Of a stretch of 10,474 bases of DNA, positions 1-5,958 are shown piece by piece. The stretch's first letter is position 1. Each line of letters begins with the position of its first letter. The notes below the pieces were generated by a model, which did no database searches, was not told the origin of the DNA, and saw only the letters and a program-made list of their open reading frames with translations. Source of the DNA: Pseudomonadota bacterium (GTDB lineage Bacteria > Pseudomonadota > Alphaproteobacteria > Rhizobiales > Devosiaceae); contig JAEYTN010000554.1 of the NCBI GenBank assembly GCA_023433985.1, positions 1 to 10,474 of the forward strand. Reading direction: 5' to 3'. Made by a program: the position numbers and the translations under genes.

Positions 1-382
1 CTTTCGAGAGGCGGAACGCTTCCTCGATCTGCGCCCCGACCGTGTGGACGGGGTTGAGCGAGGTCATCGGCTCCTGGAAGATCATGCCGATCTCGCGGCC
101 GCGGATGCGCTGCAGCGCCGGCTCGTCGGCCGCCGTGATGTCTACCGCTGGGCCATCTGGACGGTGCAGCATGATCGAGCCGCCGGTGATGCGGCCGCCA
201 CCGAAATCGACGAGGCGATTGATAGAAAGCGCCGTCACCGACTTGCCCGAGCCGCTCTCGCCGACGATGGCGAGGGTTTTGCCGGCGTCGAGCTCGAAAC
301 TGACGCCTTTCACCACCTCATTGGCGGCAGGATCCTCGCCGAAACCGACGCGGAGATCGCGGACGGAGAGCAGCGGGCTCAT
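1..382 (-). CDS. ABC transporter ATP-binding protein, Dpp/Opp type (partial, C-terminal part off the left edge)
   Basis: This is the N-terminal 127 residues of the cytoplasmic ATPase that powers the importer encoded just upstream. Visible are the Walker A motif GESGSGKS (residues 41-48), with G41 and K47 in the phosphate-binding loop, and the Q-loop region IFQEPMTSLNP beginning at residue 101. The FQEPMTSLNP form is typical of the dipeptide/oligopeptide/nickel ATPase subfamily (DppD/OppD). The signature motif, Walker B and the C-terminal oligopeptide-transporter domain would lie beyond position 1. The start is ATG at 382-380, whose ATGA overlaps the stop of the preceding permease gene by 4 bases, so the two are very likely translationally coupled. 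Family importers usually have a second ATPase (DppF/OppF), or a fused double ATPase, which would be off-window. Family assignment is secure; the substrate is not readable from this subunit. Confidence 0.95.
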   Translation of the reverse strand, partial: MSPLLSVRDLRVGFGEDPAANEVVKGVSFELDAGKTLAIVGESGSGKSVTALSINRLVDFGGGRITGGSIMLHRPDGPAVDITAADEPALQRIRGREIGMIFQEPMTSLNPVHTVGAQIEEAFRLSK

Positions 383-1218
383 GCGTGCCGCTCCTTGCTG
401 CGCGGATCGAGAATGTCGCGCAGCGCGTCGCCGAGCAGGTTGAAGCCGAGGATGGCGAGCATGATGGTGAGGCCGGGGAAGAGCATCAGCCAGGGCGCGC
501 GCGTCATCATCGACTTGCTCTCGGCCAGCATGACGCCGAGCGAGGGCGCGGGGGGCTGTGTGCCGAGGCCGAGGAAGCTGAGGCCAGATTCGGTGAGAAG
601 GGCCCAGGCGAGGGCGAGGGTGATCTGCACGGTGAGCGGCGCAACGAGGTTGAGCAGCAGGTGGCGGGTCAGGATGTAGCCCTCGGAGCTGCCGAAGGTG
701 CGCGCCGCCTCGACGAACTCGCGGGCCTTGAGCGCGAGAGCGGGGGCGCGGACGACGCGGGCGAAGATGGGCGTATAGACGATGCCGATGGCGATGATGC
801 TGGTGACCATGCCGGCACCCTCGATAGCGACGATCAGCAGCGCGAGGAGGATCGCCGGGAAGGCCAGCACCACGTCCATGGTGCGCATCAGCACCCCGTC
901 CCACAGGCGCCCCCACCACGCGGCGAAGAGCCCGATCACCGCACCGGCCGTGGCAGCGACGCCGACCGAGGCGAAGGCGACGATGAAGGACTCGCTGATC
1001 CCCAGCATCAGGCGGCTGAACACGTCGCGGCCGAGAAGGTCCGTGCCGAACCAGTAGGTAGCGCTCGGCGGCTTCAGCCGGTCGACGACGAACTGCTTCA
1101 GCGGATTGTGCGGCGTGACCCCGAGAATGCCGAGCACTGCGAGGACGAGGAAGACGAAGATGATGACCGCCCCGATGCGGCCGCTCGGGTGTTTCAGCAC
1201 GGCCTTGAGCAGGTCCAT
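379..1218 (-). CDS. ABC transporter permease, DppC/OppC-like
   Basis: This is an inner-membrane permease of the binding-protein-dependent transport family, about 279 residues, the usual DppC length. It begins with a short cytoplasmic stretch, then a first membrane segment (about residues 17-35). The loop FGTDLLGRDVFSRL (about 57-70) is the hallmark of the DppC/OppC group. Several further hydrophobic segments follow. The EAA loop that docks the ATPase starts near EFVEAARTFG (about 167), and the conserved ESGLSFLGLGTQPP and NLLGDALRDILDPR blocks come near the end. I chose ATG at 1218, which forms a TGATG one-base overlap with the previous stop and has a GGGGG stretch 6 bases upstream. GTG at 1221, giving one extra residue, is the alternative. 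The stop overlaps the ATPase start by 4 bases. Partner of the permease encoded upstream and of the binding protein. Confidence 0.95.
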   Translation of the reverse strand: MDLLKAVLKHPSGRIGAVIIFVFLVLAVLGILGVTPHNPLKQFVVDRLKPPSATYWFGTDLLGRDVFSRLMLGISESFIVAFASVGVAATAGAVIGLFAAWWGRLWDGVLMRTMDVVLAFPAILLALLIVAIEGAGMVTSIIAIGIVYTPIFARVVRAPALALKAREFVEAARTFGSSEGYILTRHLLLNLVAPLTVQITLALAWALLTESGLSFLGLGTQPPAPSLGVMLAESKSMMTRAPWLMLFPGLTIMLAILGFNLLGDALRDILDPRSKERHA

Positions 1219-2177
1219 CACTTGCCCCCGAGCCGGATGCGCGGATCGAGCGCCGCGTAGGCGAGATCGACGAGGAGGTTCACGACGAGGAAGTTGAAGG
1301 CGATGAACAGCACCGCGCCCTGCACCAGCGGATAATCGCGCTGACTGATGGCATCGAGGGTGAGCCGGCCGAGGCCGGGGAGGGCGAAGATCTGCTCGAC
1401 GATCACCGCGCCGCCGAGGAGATAGCCGAACTCGACGCCCGAGAGCGTCACCACCGGGATCAGCGCATTGGGGAGCGCGTGGCCCCAGACCACGTCGCGC
1501 TGCGAGGCGCCCTTGGAACGCGCGGTGCGGACATAGTCGTCGCTCAGCACATCGAGCATGGCCGAGCGGGAGATGCGGGTGACCGCTGCGGCGAAGGAGA
1601 GGCCGAGGGTGATCGCGGGCAGGATCATCTGCGTGAGGTTGCCGATCGGATCGACGAACAGCGGCGTGAACGTGCCCATGGCGGGCAGCATGCGGAAGGT
1701 GACCGAGAGGAAGTAGATGAGGAGGAGTCCGACGACGAAGCTCGGCGTCGACTGGCCCAGCATTGCGAAGAGACGCACGGTAAGGTCGGAGGGCCGGTCG
1801 GCGTGGGTGGCGGCGAAGACGCCGGCCGGGATGCCGACAGCGAGCGAGATGACCATGGAGAGCAGCGCCAGCTCCAGCGTCAGCGGGAAGCGCGCGAGGA
1901 TCACCTCGAGCACCGGCTTGCCGTAGGTCACCGATATGCCGAGATTGCCCTCGAACAGCCCGGCGAGCCAGCGCCCGTATTGCACGAAGATCGGCTGGTC
2001 GAGGCCGAAATAGGCGGCAAGAGAAGCACGCTGCGCCTCGGTCAGCAGCCCCGCCTCGGTGCCCAGCATGGCGATGATGGCATCGCCGGGCACCAGCCGG
2101 ATGGCGAAAAAGACAAGGAGCGATACGCCCAGCAGCACCAGCGGGAAGGTCAGCAGCCGTTGCGCGAGATAGTTCAA
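1218..2177 (-). CDS. ABC transporter permease, DppB/OppB-like (TTG start)
   Basis: This is the second inner-membrane permease, 319 residues from the chosen start. The N-terminus NYLAQRLLTFPLVLLGV leads into the first membrane segment and then the family-typical RLVPGD. The EAA loop for ATPase docking is DYVRTARSKGASQRD (about residues 214-228), and ALPGLGRLTLDAISQRDYP is the conserved block before the last membrane segment. The protein ends in LDPRIRLGGK. The reading frame is open up to a GTG at 2225, but that start would put a palindromic hairpin inside the coding region and add 16 residues (LRGGLASPPLQSGAP after the initiator) unlike a DppB N-terminus. TTG at 2177-2175 has AGGTG at 2187-2183, 5 bases away, and puts the membrane segment at the usual distance. 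Its stop overlaps the DppC-like start by one base. Together with the binding protein and ATPase it forms one importer. Confidence 0.93.
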   Translation of the reverse strand: MNYLAQRLLTFPLVLLGVSLLVFFAIRLVPGDAIIAMLGTEAGLLTEAQRASLAAYFGLDQPIFVQYGRWLAGLFEGNLGISVTYGKPVLEVILARFPLTLELALLSMVISLAVGIPAGVFAATHADRPSDLTVRLFAMLGQSTPSFVVGLLLIYFLSVTFRMLPAMGTFTPLFVDPIGNLTQMILPAITLGLSFAAAVTRISRSAMLDVLSDDYVRTARSKGASQRDVVWGHALPNALIPVVTLSGVEFGYLLGGAVIVEQIFALPGLGRLTLDAISQRDYPLVQGAVLFIAFNFLVVNLLVDLAYAALDPRIRLGGK

Positions 2178-2187
2178 GGGCGCACCT
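2175..2187 (-). promoter_or_regulatory. Ribosome-binding site and TTG start of the DppB-like permease
   Basis: On the minus strand AGGTG (2187-2183) is followed by five bases and then TTG (2177-2175). It lies immediately downstream of the palindrome at 2195-2218, so ribosomes could load onto the permease message after the hairpin. This site decides the start in favour of TTG over the upstream GTG at 2225. The Shine-Dalgarno match is partial. Confidence 0.65.
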
Positions 2188-2194
2188 GATTGAA

Positions 2195-2218
2195 GGGGCG
2201 GACTCGCGAGTCCGCCCC
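2195..2218. repeat. Perfect 24-bp palindrome between binding-protein and permease genes (mRNA hairpin)
   Basis: The left arm is GGGGCGGACTCG and the right arm is its exact reverse complement with no spacer. In RNA it would fold to a GC-rich stem of about 10 pairs, with the central bases opening as the loop. It lies 7 bases after the binding-protein stop codon and 8 bases before the permease Shine-Dalgarno. The minus-strand bases after it (TTCAATCAGG) have no U-run, so it is not a standard Rho-independent terminator. Stem-loops at this place in importer operons are known to protect the upstream message (the malE-malF intergenic region is the classic case), giving binding protein in excess over membrane subunits. 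The palindrome is seen; the role is inferred. Confidence 0.85.
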
Positions 2219-2225
2219 GAAGCAC

Positions 2226-3743
2226 TTACTCGCCGACGGTGACCTTGCTCAGCGAAAAGAGCAACCCGCTTGGGTTGATCTCGTAGTTCTTCACCGTCTC
2301 GAGGTTGGCCGTGTAGGTCACGGTGCTCGAAATCCAGATCCAGGGCGCCTGCTCGGCGAGGCGCGCCTCGAAGGCCTGGAAGATCGGCTTGCGCTTGGCG
2401 ACATCGGTCTCGACGCGACCCTGCTGCAAGAGGCTGTCGAGTTCCTCATCGGCAAAGTTGGCGACATGCGCCAGGTTGCCGTCCTTGGTGAAGTAGCGGT
2501 TGTACATGGGGTACGGGTCCGGCCGGCCGCCGTTCTGCGCCACCGCCATGTCGAAATCGCCCTTGAGCCAGGTGTCGACATAGACCTTGAGGTCCATCGT
2601 CTTGATGTTGAGCTTCACGCCGATTTCGGCGAGCTGGCTCTGCAGCACCTGCGCTTCGTTGGCGGCATAGGGCGGCTCGCCGGTGGCGGCGATCACCTCG
2701 ACCTCGAAGCCGCCCTCGAGGCCCGCTTCCTTCATCAGCGCCTTGGCCTTCTCGACGTCCTGCGTGTAGCAGAAGAGGGTCGAGGGATCGGAGGCATAGG
2801 CCTCCATGGTGAGCGGGCCGGTGACCTTGCCCTCGCCAACGAGCGCGGTGTCGACGATCTCCTGCCGGTTGACGGCGCATGAAATGGCCTGGCGGACCAG
2901 GAGGTTGTCCATCGGCGGCCGCGACGGGTTGAGCTGCAGCACATTGTAGGCGAGGCCCGGAATGCGGTTCAGCGTCATGCCCGGCTCGCCCGGGATGAGC
3001 GTCGCCACCGTCGGGTCGTTGAAGAGCGCGAAATCGGTCTGGTTGGCGCGCATCGAGTCGATGATGGCGCTTTCGGACGGCAGCACCGAGATGACGATGC
3101 TGTCGACGCCGGTCTTGCCGCCGGCCCAGTTCGGATTGGCGTTCAGCACTTCCTTGACGTTCGGATCCCACTCGTCGAGCGTGAACGGGCCCGAGCCGAT
3201 GGCCTTGGTGCCGATGCTGCCATCGGCGATGGCGCTGGCCGGAACGATCGAGGCATTGGTGCCCGACATGGCGACGAGGATCGGCGCATCGGGCTGGCTG
3301 AGGTTGAACACCACCGTCTGCGGGTCGGGCGTATCGATCGAGGCGATTGAGAGGAAATTGGCGCGCGCCGCGGCGGCCGTCGCCTCATCGAGCAGGCGCT
3401 CGTAGGATGCCTTGACGTCGGCGGAGGTCACCGTCTCGCCGGTGGAGAACTTGGCGTTCGGGTCGAGCTTGAAGGTCAGCGTCAGTCCGTCAGCCGAGAA
3501 CTCCCAGCTCGTCGCCACCGCGGGCACGACATTGTACTGCGCGTCGAGCCGGACCAGCGGCTCGTAGACGAGTTCGAGCAGCCGGAGCGACGGGAACGCC
3601 GTCTGCTTGTGCGGATCGAGGCCGGTTGCGTCTTGCGCCCACGCCATGCGGAGCGTCGCCGCTTCGACGGGCAGCGCCGTCATGGTCAGCATCGCCGCCA
3701 TGGCGGTCCCGGTCAGAAACGTCTTGCCGAAATTGAAGTGCAT
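2226..3743 (-). CDS. Periplasmic substrate-binding protein of an ABC importer, solute-binding family 5 (DppA/OppA/AgpA class)
   Basis: This 505-residue protein binds the transported solute in the periplasm and delivers it to the permeases. The N-terminus is a Sec signal peptide: K7, a hydrophobic core (about 9-24), then PVEA|A with likely cleavage after A28. There is no lipobox cysteine. Family-5 landmarks are LDPHKQ near residue 43, LELVYEPLVRLD (about 56-67), GSGPFTLDEW (183-192), RQAISCAVNR (284-293), and a C-terminal lobe with QAPWIWISS. It starts at ATG 3743 with GGAGGG (3754-3749) five bases upstream and is the first gene of the importer operon. Despite the peptide-type name, this class also binds oligosaccharides. 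S. meliloti AgpA, needed for melibiose and raffinose uptake, belongs to it, and the divergent GH36 gene here makes an alpha-galactoside a reasonable guess. The ligand is not proven by sequence. Confidence 0.94.
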   Translation of the reverse strand: MHFNFGKTFLTGTAMAAMLTMTALPVEAATLRMAWAQDATGLDPHKQTAFPSLRLLELVYEPLVRLDAQYNVVPAVATSWEFSADGLTLTFKLDPNAKFSTGETVTSADVKASYERLLDEATAAAARANFLSIASIDTPDPQTVVFNLSQPDAPILVAMSGTNASIVPASAIADGSIGTKAIGSGPFTLDEWDPNVKEVLNANPNWAGGKTGVDSIVISVLPSESAIIDSMRANQTDFALFNDPTVATLIPGEPGMTLNRIPGLAYNVLQLNPSRPPMDNLLVRQAISCAVNRQEIVDTALVGEGKVTGPLTMEAYASDPSTLFCYTQDVEKAKALMKEAGLEGGFEVEVIAATGEPPYAANEAQVLQSQLAEIGVKLNIKTMDLKVYVDTWLKGDFDMAVAQNGGRPDPYPMYNRYFTKDGNLAHVANFADEELDSLLQQGRVETDVAKRKPIFQAFEARLAEQAPWIWISSTVTYTANLETVKNYEINPSGLLFSLSKVTVGE

Positions 3744-3946
3744 GAAGACCCTCCGAGTCCCTCTTCTCTGCCGCCATCCGTGACGCTCACGGCAGCGGTT
3801 GATCGGGCGAGCTTACGACCCGGAACGGCTCTTTGCCCAGAGCTGATTTCGCGAGTGACAAGCCGCTCGCCTTCCGCCCGGATTCCGCGTATTCGTCATT
3901 TTAAACGTTTGCAATGCTGCGTTGACGCGCGGCGCGGGAGGAAGTC
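3744..3946. promoter_or_regulatory. Divergent intergenic regulatory region
   Basis: These 203 bases separate the start codons of the minus-strand importer operon and the plus-strand dehydrogenase-oxidoreductase-GH36 operon, so promoters for both must lie here or very near. The only clearly AT-rich island is about 3891-3915 and coincides with the LacI-type operator. I could not assign convincing -35/-10 pairs in either direction. TTGCAA on the minus strand (3914-3909) could be a -35, but no good -10 follows at 16-18 bases. No small gene or RNA was recognised. Confidence 0.7.
3900..3913. promoter_or_regulatory. Putative LacI/GalR-family operator
   Basis: The sequence TTTAAACGTTTGCA matches the LacI-family consensus TGNAANCGNTTNCA at nine of its ten fixed positions; only the second base differs (T for G). 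It is centred on CG at 3906-3907. The symmetry extends outwards as an imperfect palindrome from 3898 to 3915, broken only at two base pairs. It lies 33 bases before the GTG start of the plus-strand operon and 156 bases before the importer start. A LacI-type repressor that senses a sugar could therefore control both divergent operons. No regulator gene is in the window. The match is seen; its function is inferred. Confidence 0.65.
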
Positions 3947-3949
3947 GTG
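3937..3949 (+). promoter_or_regulatory. Ribosome-binding site deciding the GTG start of the MDR dehydrogenase gene
   Basis: GGAGG at 3937-3941 stands five bases before GTG at 3947. The in-frame ATG at 3965 has only a weak purine stretch before it. The strong site therefore favours the GTG and a six-residue longer N-terminus (MGETGL). Confidence 0.7.
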
Positions 3950-4999
3950 GGTGAGACGGGGTTGATGCTGACCGCGGTGCGGCAGCTTGCGTTCGAGGAT
4001 TTGCCGGCAGGTCCGCTGGGACAGAACGGGGTGCGGATCCGCACGCTGTCCTCGGGCATCAGCGCCGGCACCGAGCTCAGCCAGTATCGCGGCACGTCGC
4101 CCTTCATGCACCGGCAGTGGGATACGGCGAATCGGGTGTTCCGTGATTCGGAACTGCCAAGTTGGACCTTTCCCGTGCGTAACCTTGGCTACGAGGAAGC
4201 GGGCGAAATCGTCGAGGTCGGGCGCGCCGTCACGGCCGTGCAGCCGGGGGACCGCGTGTTCGGCACCTGGGGGCACCGCTCCATGCACGTGATGGCGGAG
4301 GCCGATGCTGCCGCGCGGTTGATCCCGCCCGGAGCCGATCCGCGCATCGGCATCTTCAGCCATATCGGCGCGGTGGCGCTCAATGGCGCGCATGATGCGC
4401 GGATACGCATGGGCGACCTCGTGGTGGTGTTCGGGCTCGGCGTGCCGGGCCAGATCGTGCTGCGGGCAGCGCGGGCCTCTGGCGCGACGGTGGTGGGTGT
4501 CGATCCGGTGGCGAGCCGCCGGGCGATGGCGGAGAGACTGGGCGCGGACAGGACGCTCGACCCGACGGCAGCGCCGGTTTCGGACGTGATCAAGTCGGAG
4601 ACGGATGGACGCGGGGCCGATATCTGCATCGAAGTGTCAGGGGCGCCGCCCGCGCTGGCGGAGGCGATGCGGACCGTGGCCTATGCCAGCCGGGTGGTGG
4701 CGATGGGCTTCTTCCAGGGGGAGGCACGCGGGCTGCACCTGGGCGACGAGTTCCATCACAACCGAATCGAGTTGATCTCGAGCCAGATCTCCGGCGTGGC
4801 GCCGGACGCGAGCCACCGCTGGAGCAAGCTCCGGCTGTGGCAGACGGCGGTGCGGCTGCAGCACGAGGGGCGGCTGAACCTCCTGCCGCTGATCACCGAC
4901 ACGGTACCGTTCGCCGAGGCCCCGGCGCTGTTCGAGCGGCTCGACAGGGGCGATCCCGCCATCCTGCAGTCGGTGCTGGATTTCGGAGCAGTGTCATGA
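3947..4999 (+). CDS. Medium-chain dehydrogenase/reductase (MDR) superfamily oxidoreductase without the usual zinc ligands
   Basis: This is a 350-residue cytoplasmic protein. The N-terminal GroES-like catalytic domain includes SGISAGTEL (36-44), GYEEAGEIVEVG (81-92) and PGDRVFG (100-106). The Rossmann domain has GLGVPG (163-168) and D186 at the end of the second strand, which suggests NAD(H) over NADP(H). In zinc alcohol dehydrogenases the first segment carries the catalytic Cys and the second a GHE motif. Here these are Ser/Ala and GYEE. The structural four-cysteine lobe is also missing, and the only cysteine in the protein is C227, in the Rossmann domain. It therefore resembles the zinc-free MDR branch related to bacteriochlorophyllide dehydrogenase-like proteins rather than classical sorbitol or alcohol dehydrogenases. 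It heads the plus-strand operon and overlaps the next gene by 4 bases. A sugar or polyol substrate is inferred from context; the reaction is unknown. Confidence 0.88.
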   Translation: MGETGLMLTAVRQLAFEDLPAGPLGQNGVRIRTLSSGISAGTELSQYRGTSPFMHRQWDTANRVFRDSELPSWTFPVRNLGYEEAGEIVEVGRAVTAVQPGDRVFGTWGHRSMHVMAEADAAARLIPPGADPRIGIFSHIGAVALNGAHDARIRMGDLVVVFGLGVPGQIVLRAARASGATVVGVDPVASRRAMAERLGADRTLDPTAAPVSDVIKSETDGRGADICIEVSGAPPALAEAMRTVAYASRVVAMGFFQGEARGLHLGDEFHHNRIELISSQISGVAPDASHRWSKLRLWQTAVRLQHEGRLNLLPLITDTVPFAEAPALFERLDRGDPAILQSVLDFGAVS

Positions 5000-5958
5000 G
5001 CTTGCGCGTCGGTTTCCTCGGCGCGGGCGGGATCGCCGCACGCCATGCCGGGGCGCTTGCGAAGGTGGACGGGCTTGAGCTCGTCGCCGCCACGAGCCGG
5101 ACTCTGGAGGGCGCACAGGCGTTTACCGGCAGGTTCGGTGGAACCGCCTACAACGAATTCGAGCGCATGCTGGGCGAAGCCGGGCTCGACCTCCTGGTGG
5201 TCGCACTGCCGCCCGGCGCGCATGCGGGGGAGGTGGAGAAGGCGGCGGCGGCGGGCGTCAACCTGCTGGTGGAAAAGCCCATCTCGCTCGACCTTGGGCG
5301 TGCGCAGGCGATGGTGGATGCAAGCACCGAGGTGATTGCCGCCTGCGGGTTCATGTACCGGTTCGGCGGCGCGGTGGAGCGCTGGGACGCGATGGACACC
5401 GGCCGGGCAGCGCACTTCTCCGGCAGCTTTCACTGCAACGCGCTGCATGCGCCGTGGTGGCGGTCTCGCCAGATGTCGGGCGGGCAGTTGGTGGAACAGT
5501 TGATCCACATCGTCGACCTGGCTCGAAAGTCGCTGGGAAAACCGTCGACCGTGTACGCGAGGGCCACAAACTTCTGCCACCGCGACCTGCCCGGCTATGA
5601 CACTGAGGACATGAGCGCGATCATCTTCGGCTACGACGACGGCCGCATCGCCGCGCTCAGTGCCTCGAACATTGCGATCCCGGGCCGGTGGATGAAGGGC
5701 TGGCAGATCGTGGCCGAACGGGCCACCGGCATCTTCACCGATTGGAACACCGCCGAGCTGGTACGGACCACACCAGAGGTCGTCAGTGAGAAGGTCGCCG
5801 CGGATGCTGATCCATTCGTTGCGCAGCTCACCGATTTGCGTGACGCAATTAACGGTAGTCGGGCGCCCCGTGTACCGCTGGCCGATGGACTGGCAACGCT
5901 GGAACTCGTGCGGGCGGCGCGGCGTTCGGCCGACGAGGGGCGGGAGGTGTCGCTGTGA
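4996..5958 (+). CDS. Gfo/Idh/MocA family oxidoreductase
   Basis: This 320-residue NAD(P)-dependent sugar or inositol-type oxidoreductase acts in the cytoplasm. The N-terminal Rossmann domain opens with VGFLGAGGIA (5-14). EKP at 93-95 is the family motif carrying the catalytic lysine K94. The C-terminal alpha/beta domain has HAPWWR (151-156) and GGQLVEQLIHIVDL (162-175), with H171 in the conserved catalytic-histidine position and D174 nearby. The frame is open upstream to 4837, but the homologous N-terminus begins at ATG 4996, whose ATGA overlaps the MDR stop by 4 bases. Its stop in turn overlaps the GH36 start by 4 bases. Members oxidise or reduce sugars, inositols or glycosides. Some act on intact glycosides to make keto-sugars, as in GH109 enzymes. 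The exact substrate cannot be told. Confidence 0.93.
   Translation: MSLRVGFLGAGGIAARHAGALAKVDGLELVAATSRTLEGAQAFTGRFGGTAYNEFERMLGEAGLDLLVVALPPGAHAGEVEKAAAAGVNLLVEKPISLDLGRAQAMVDASTEVIAACGFMYRFGGAVERWDAMDTGRAAHFSGSFHCNALHAPWWRSRQMSGGQLVEQLIHIVDLARKSLGKPSTVYARATNFCHRDLPGYDTEDMSAIIFGYDDGRIAALSASNIAIPGRWMKGWQIVAERATGIFTDWNTAELVRTTPEVVSEKVAADADPFVAQLTDLRDAINGSRAPRVPLADGLATLELVRAARRSADEGREVSL

Noticed and set aside
385..1260. Long plus-strand open frame opposite the permease C gene
   Set aside because: It is a mirror of the real gene caused by GC bias. Its product is a low-complexity mix of E, D, R, G and H with no domain, whereas the minus strand encodes a clear DppC-type permease.
3889..3914. Minus-strand promoter with TTGCAA as -35
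   Set aside because: No acceptable -10 lies 16-18 bases downstream. The AT-rich block is better explained as the operator, so no promoter was called.
3744..3946. Small gene or RNA in the divergent gap
   Set aside because: No short frame with a good ribosome site and no recognisable RNA fold was found. The stretch looks regulatory only.
4837..4995. Upstream extension of the Gfo/Idh/MocA frame
   Set aside because: The 53 extra residues are Ala/Arg-rich and overlap the MDR coding region. ATG 4996 starts exactly at the Rossmann strand with an ATGA junction.
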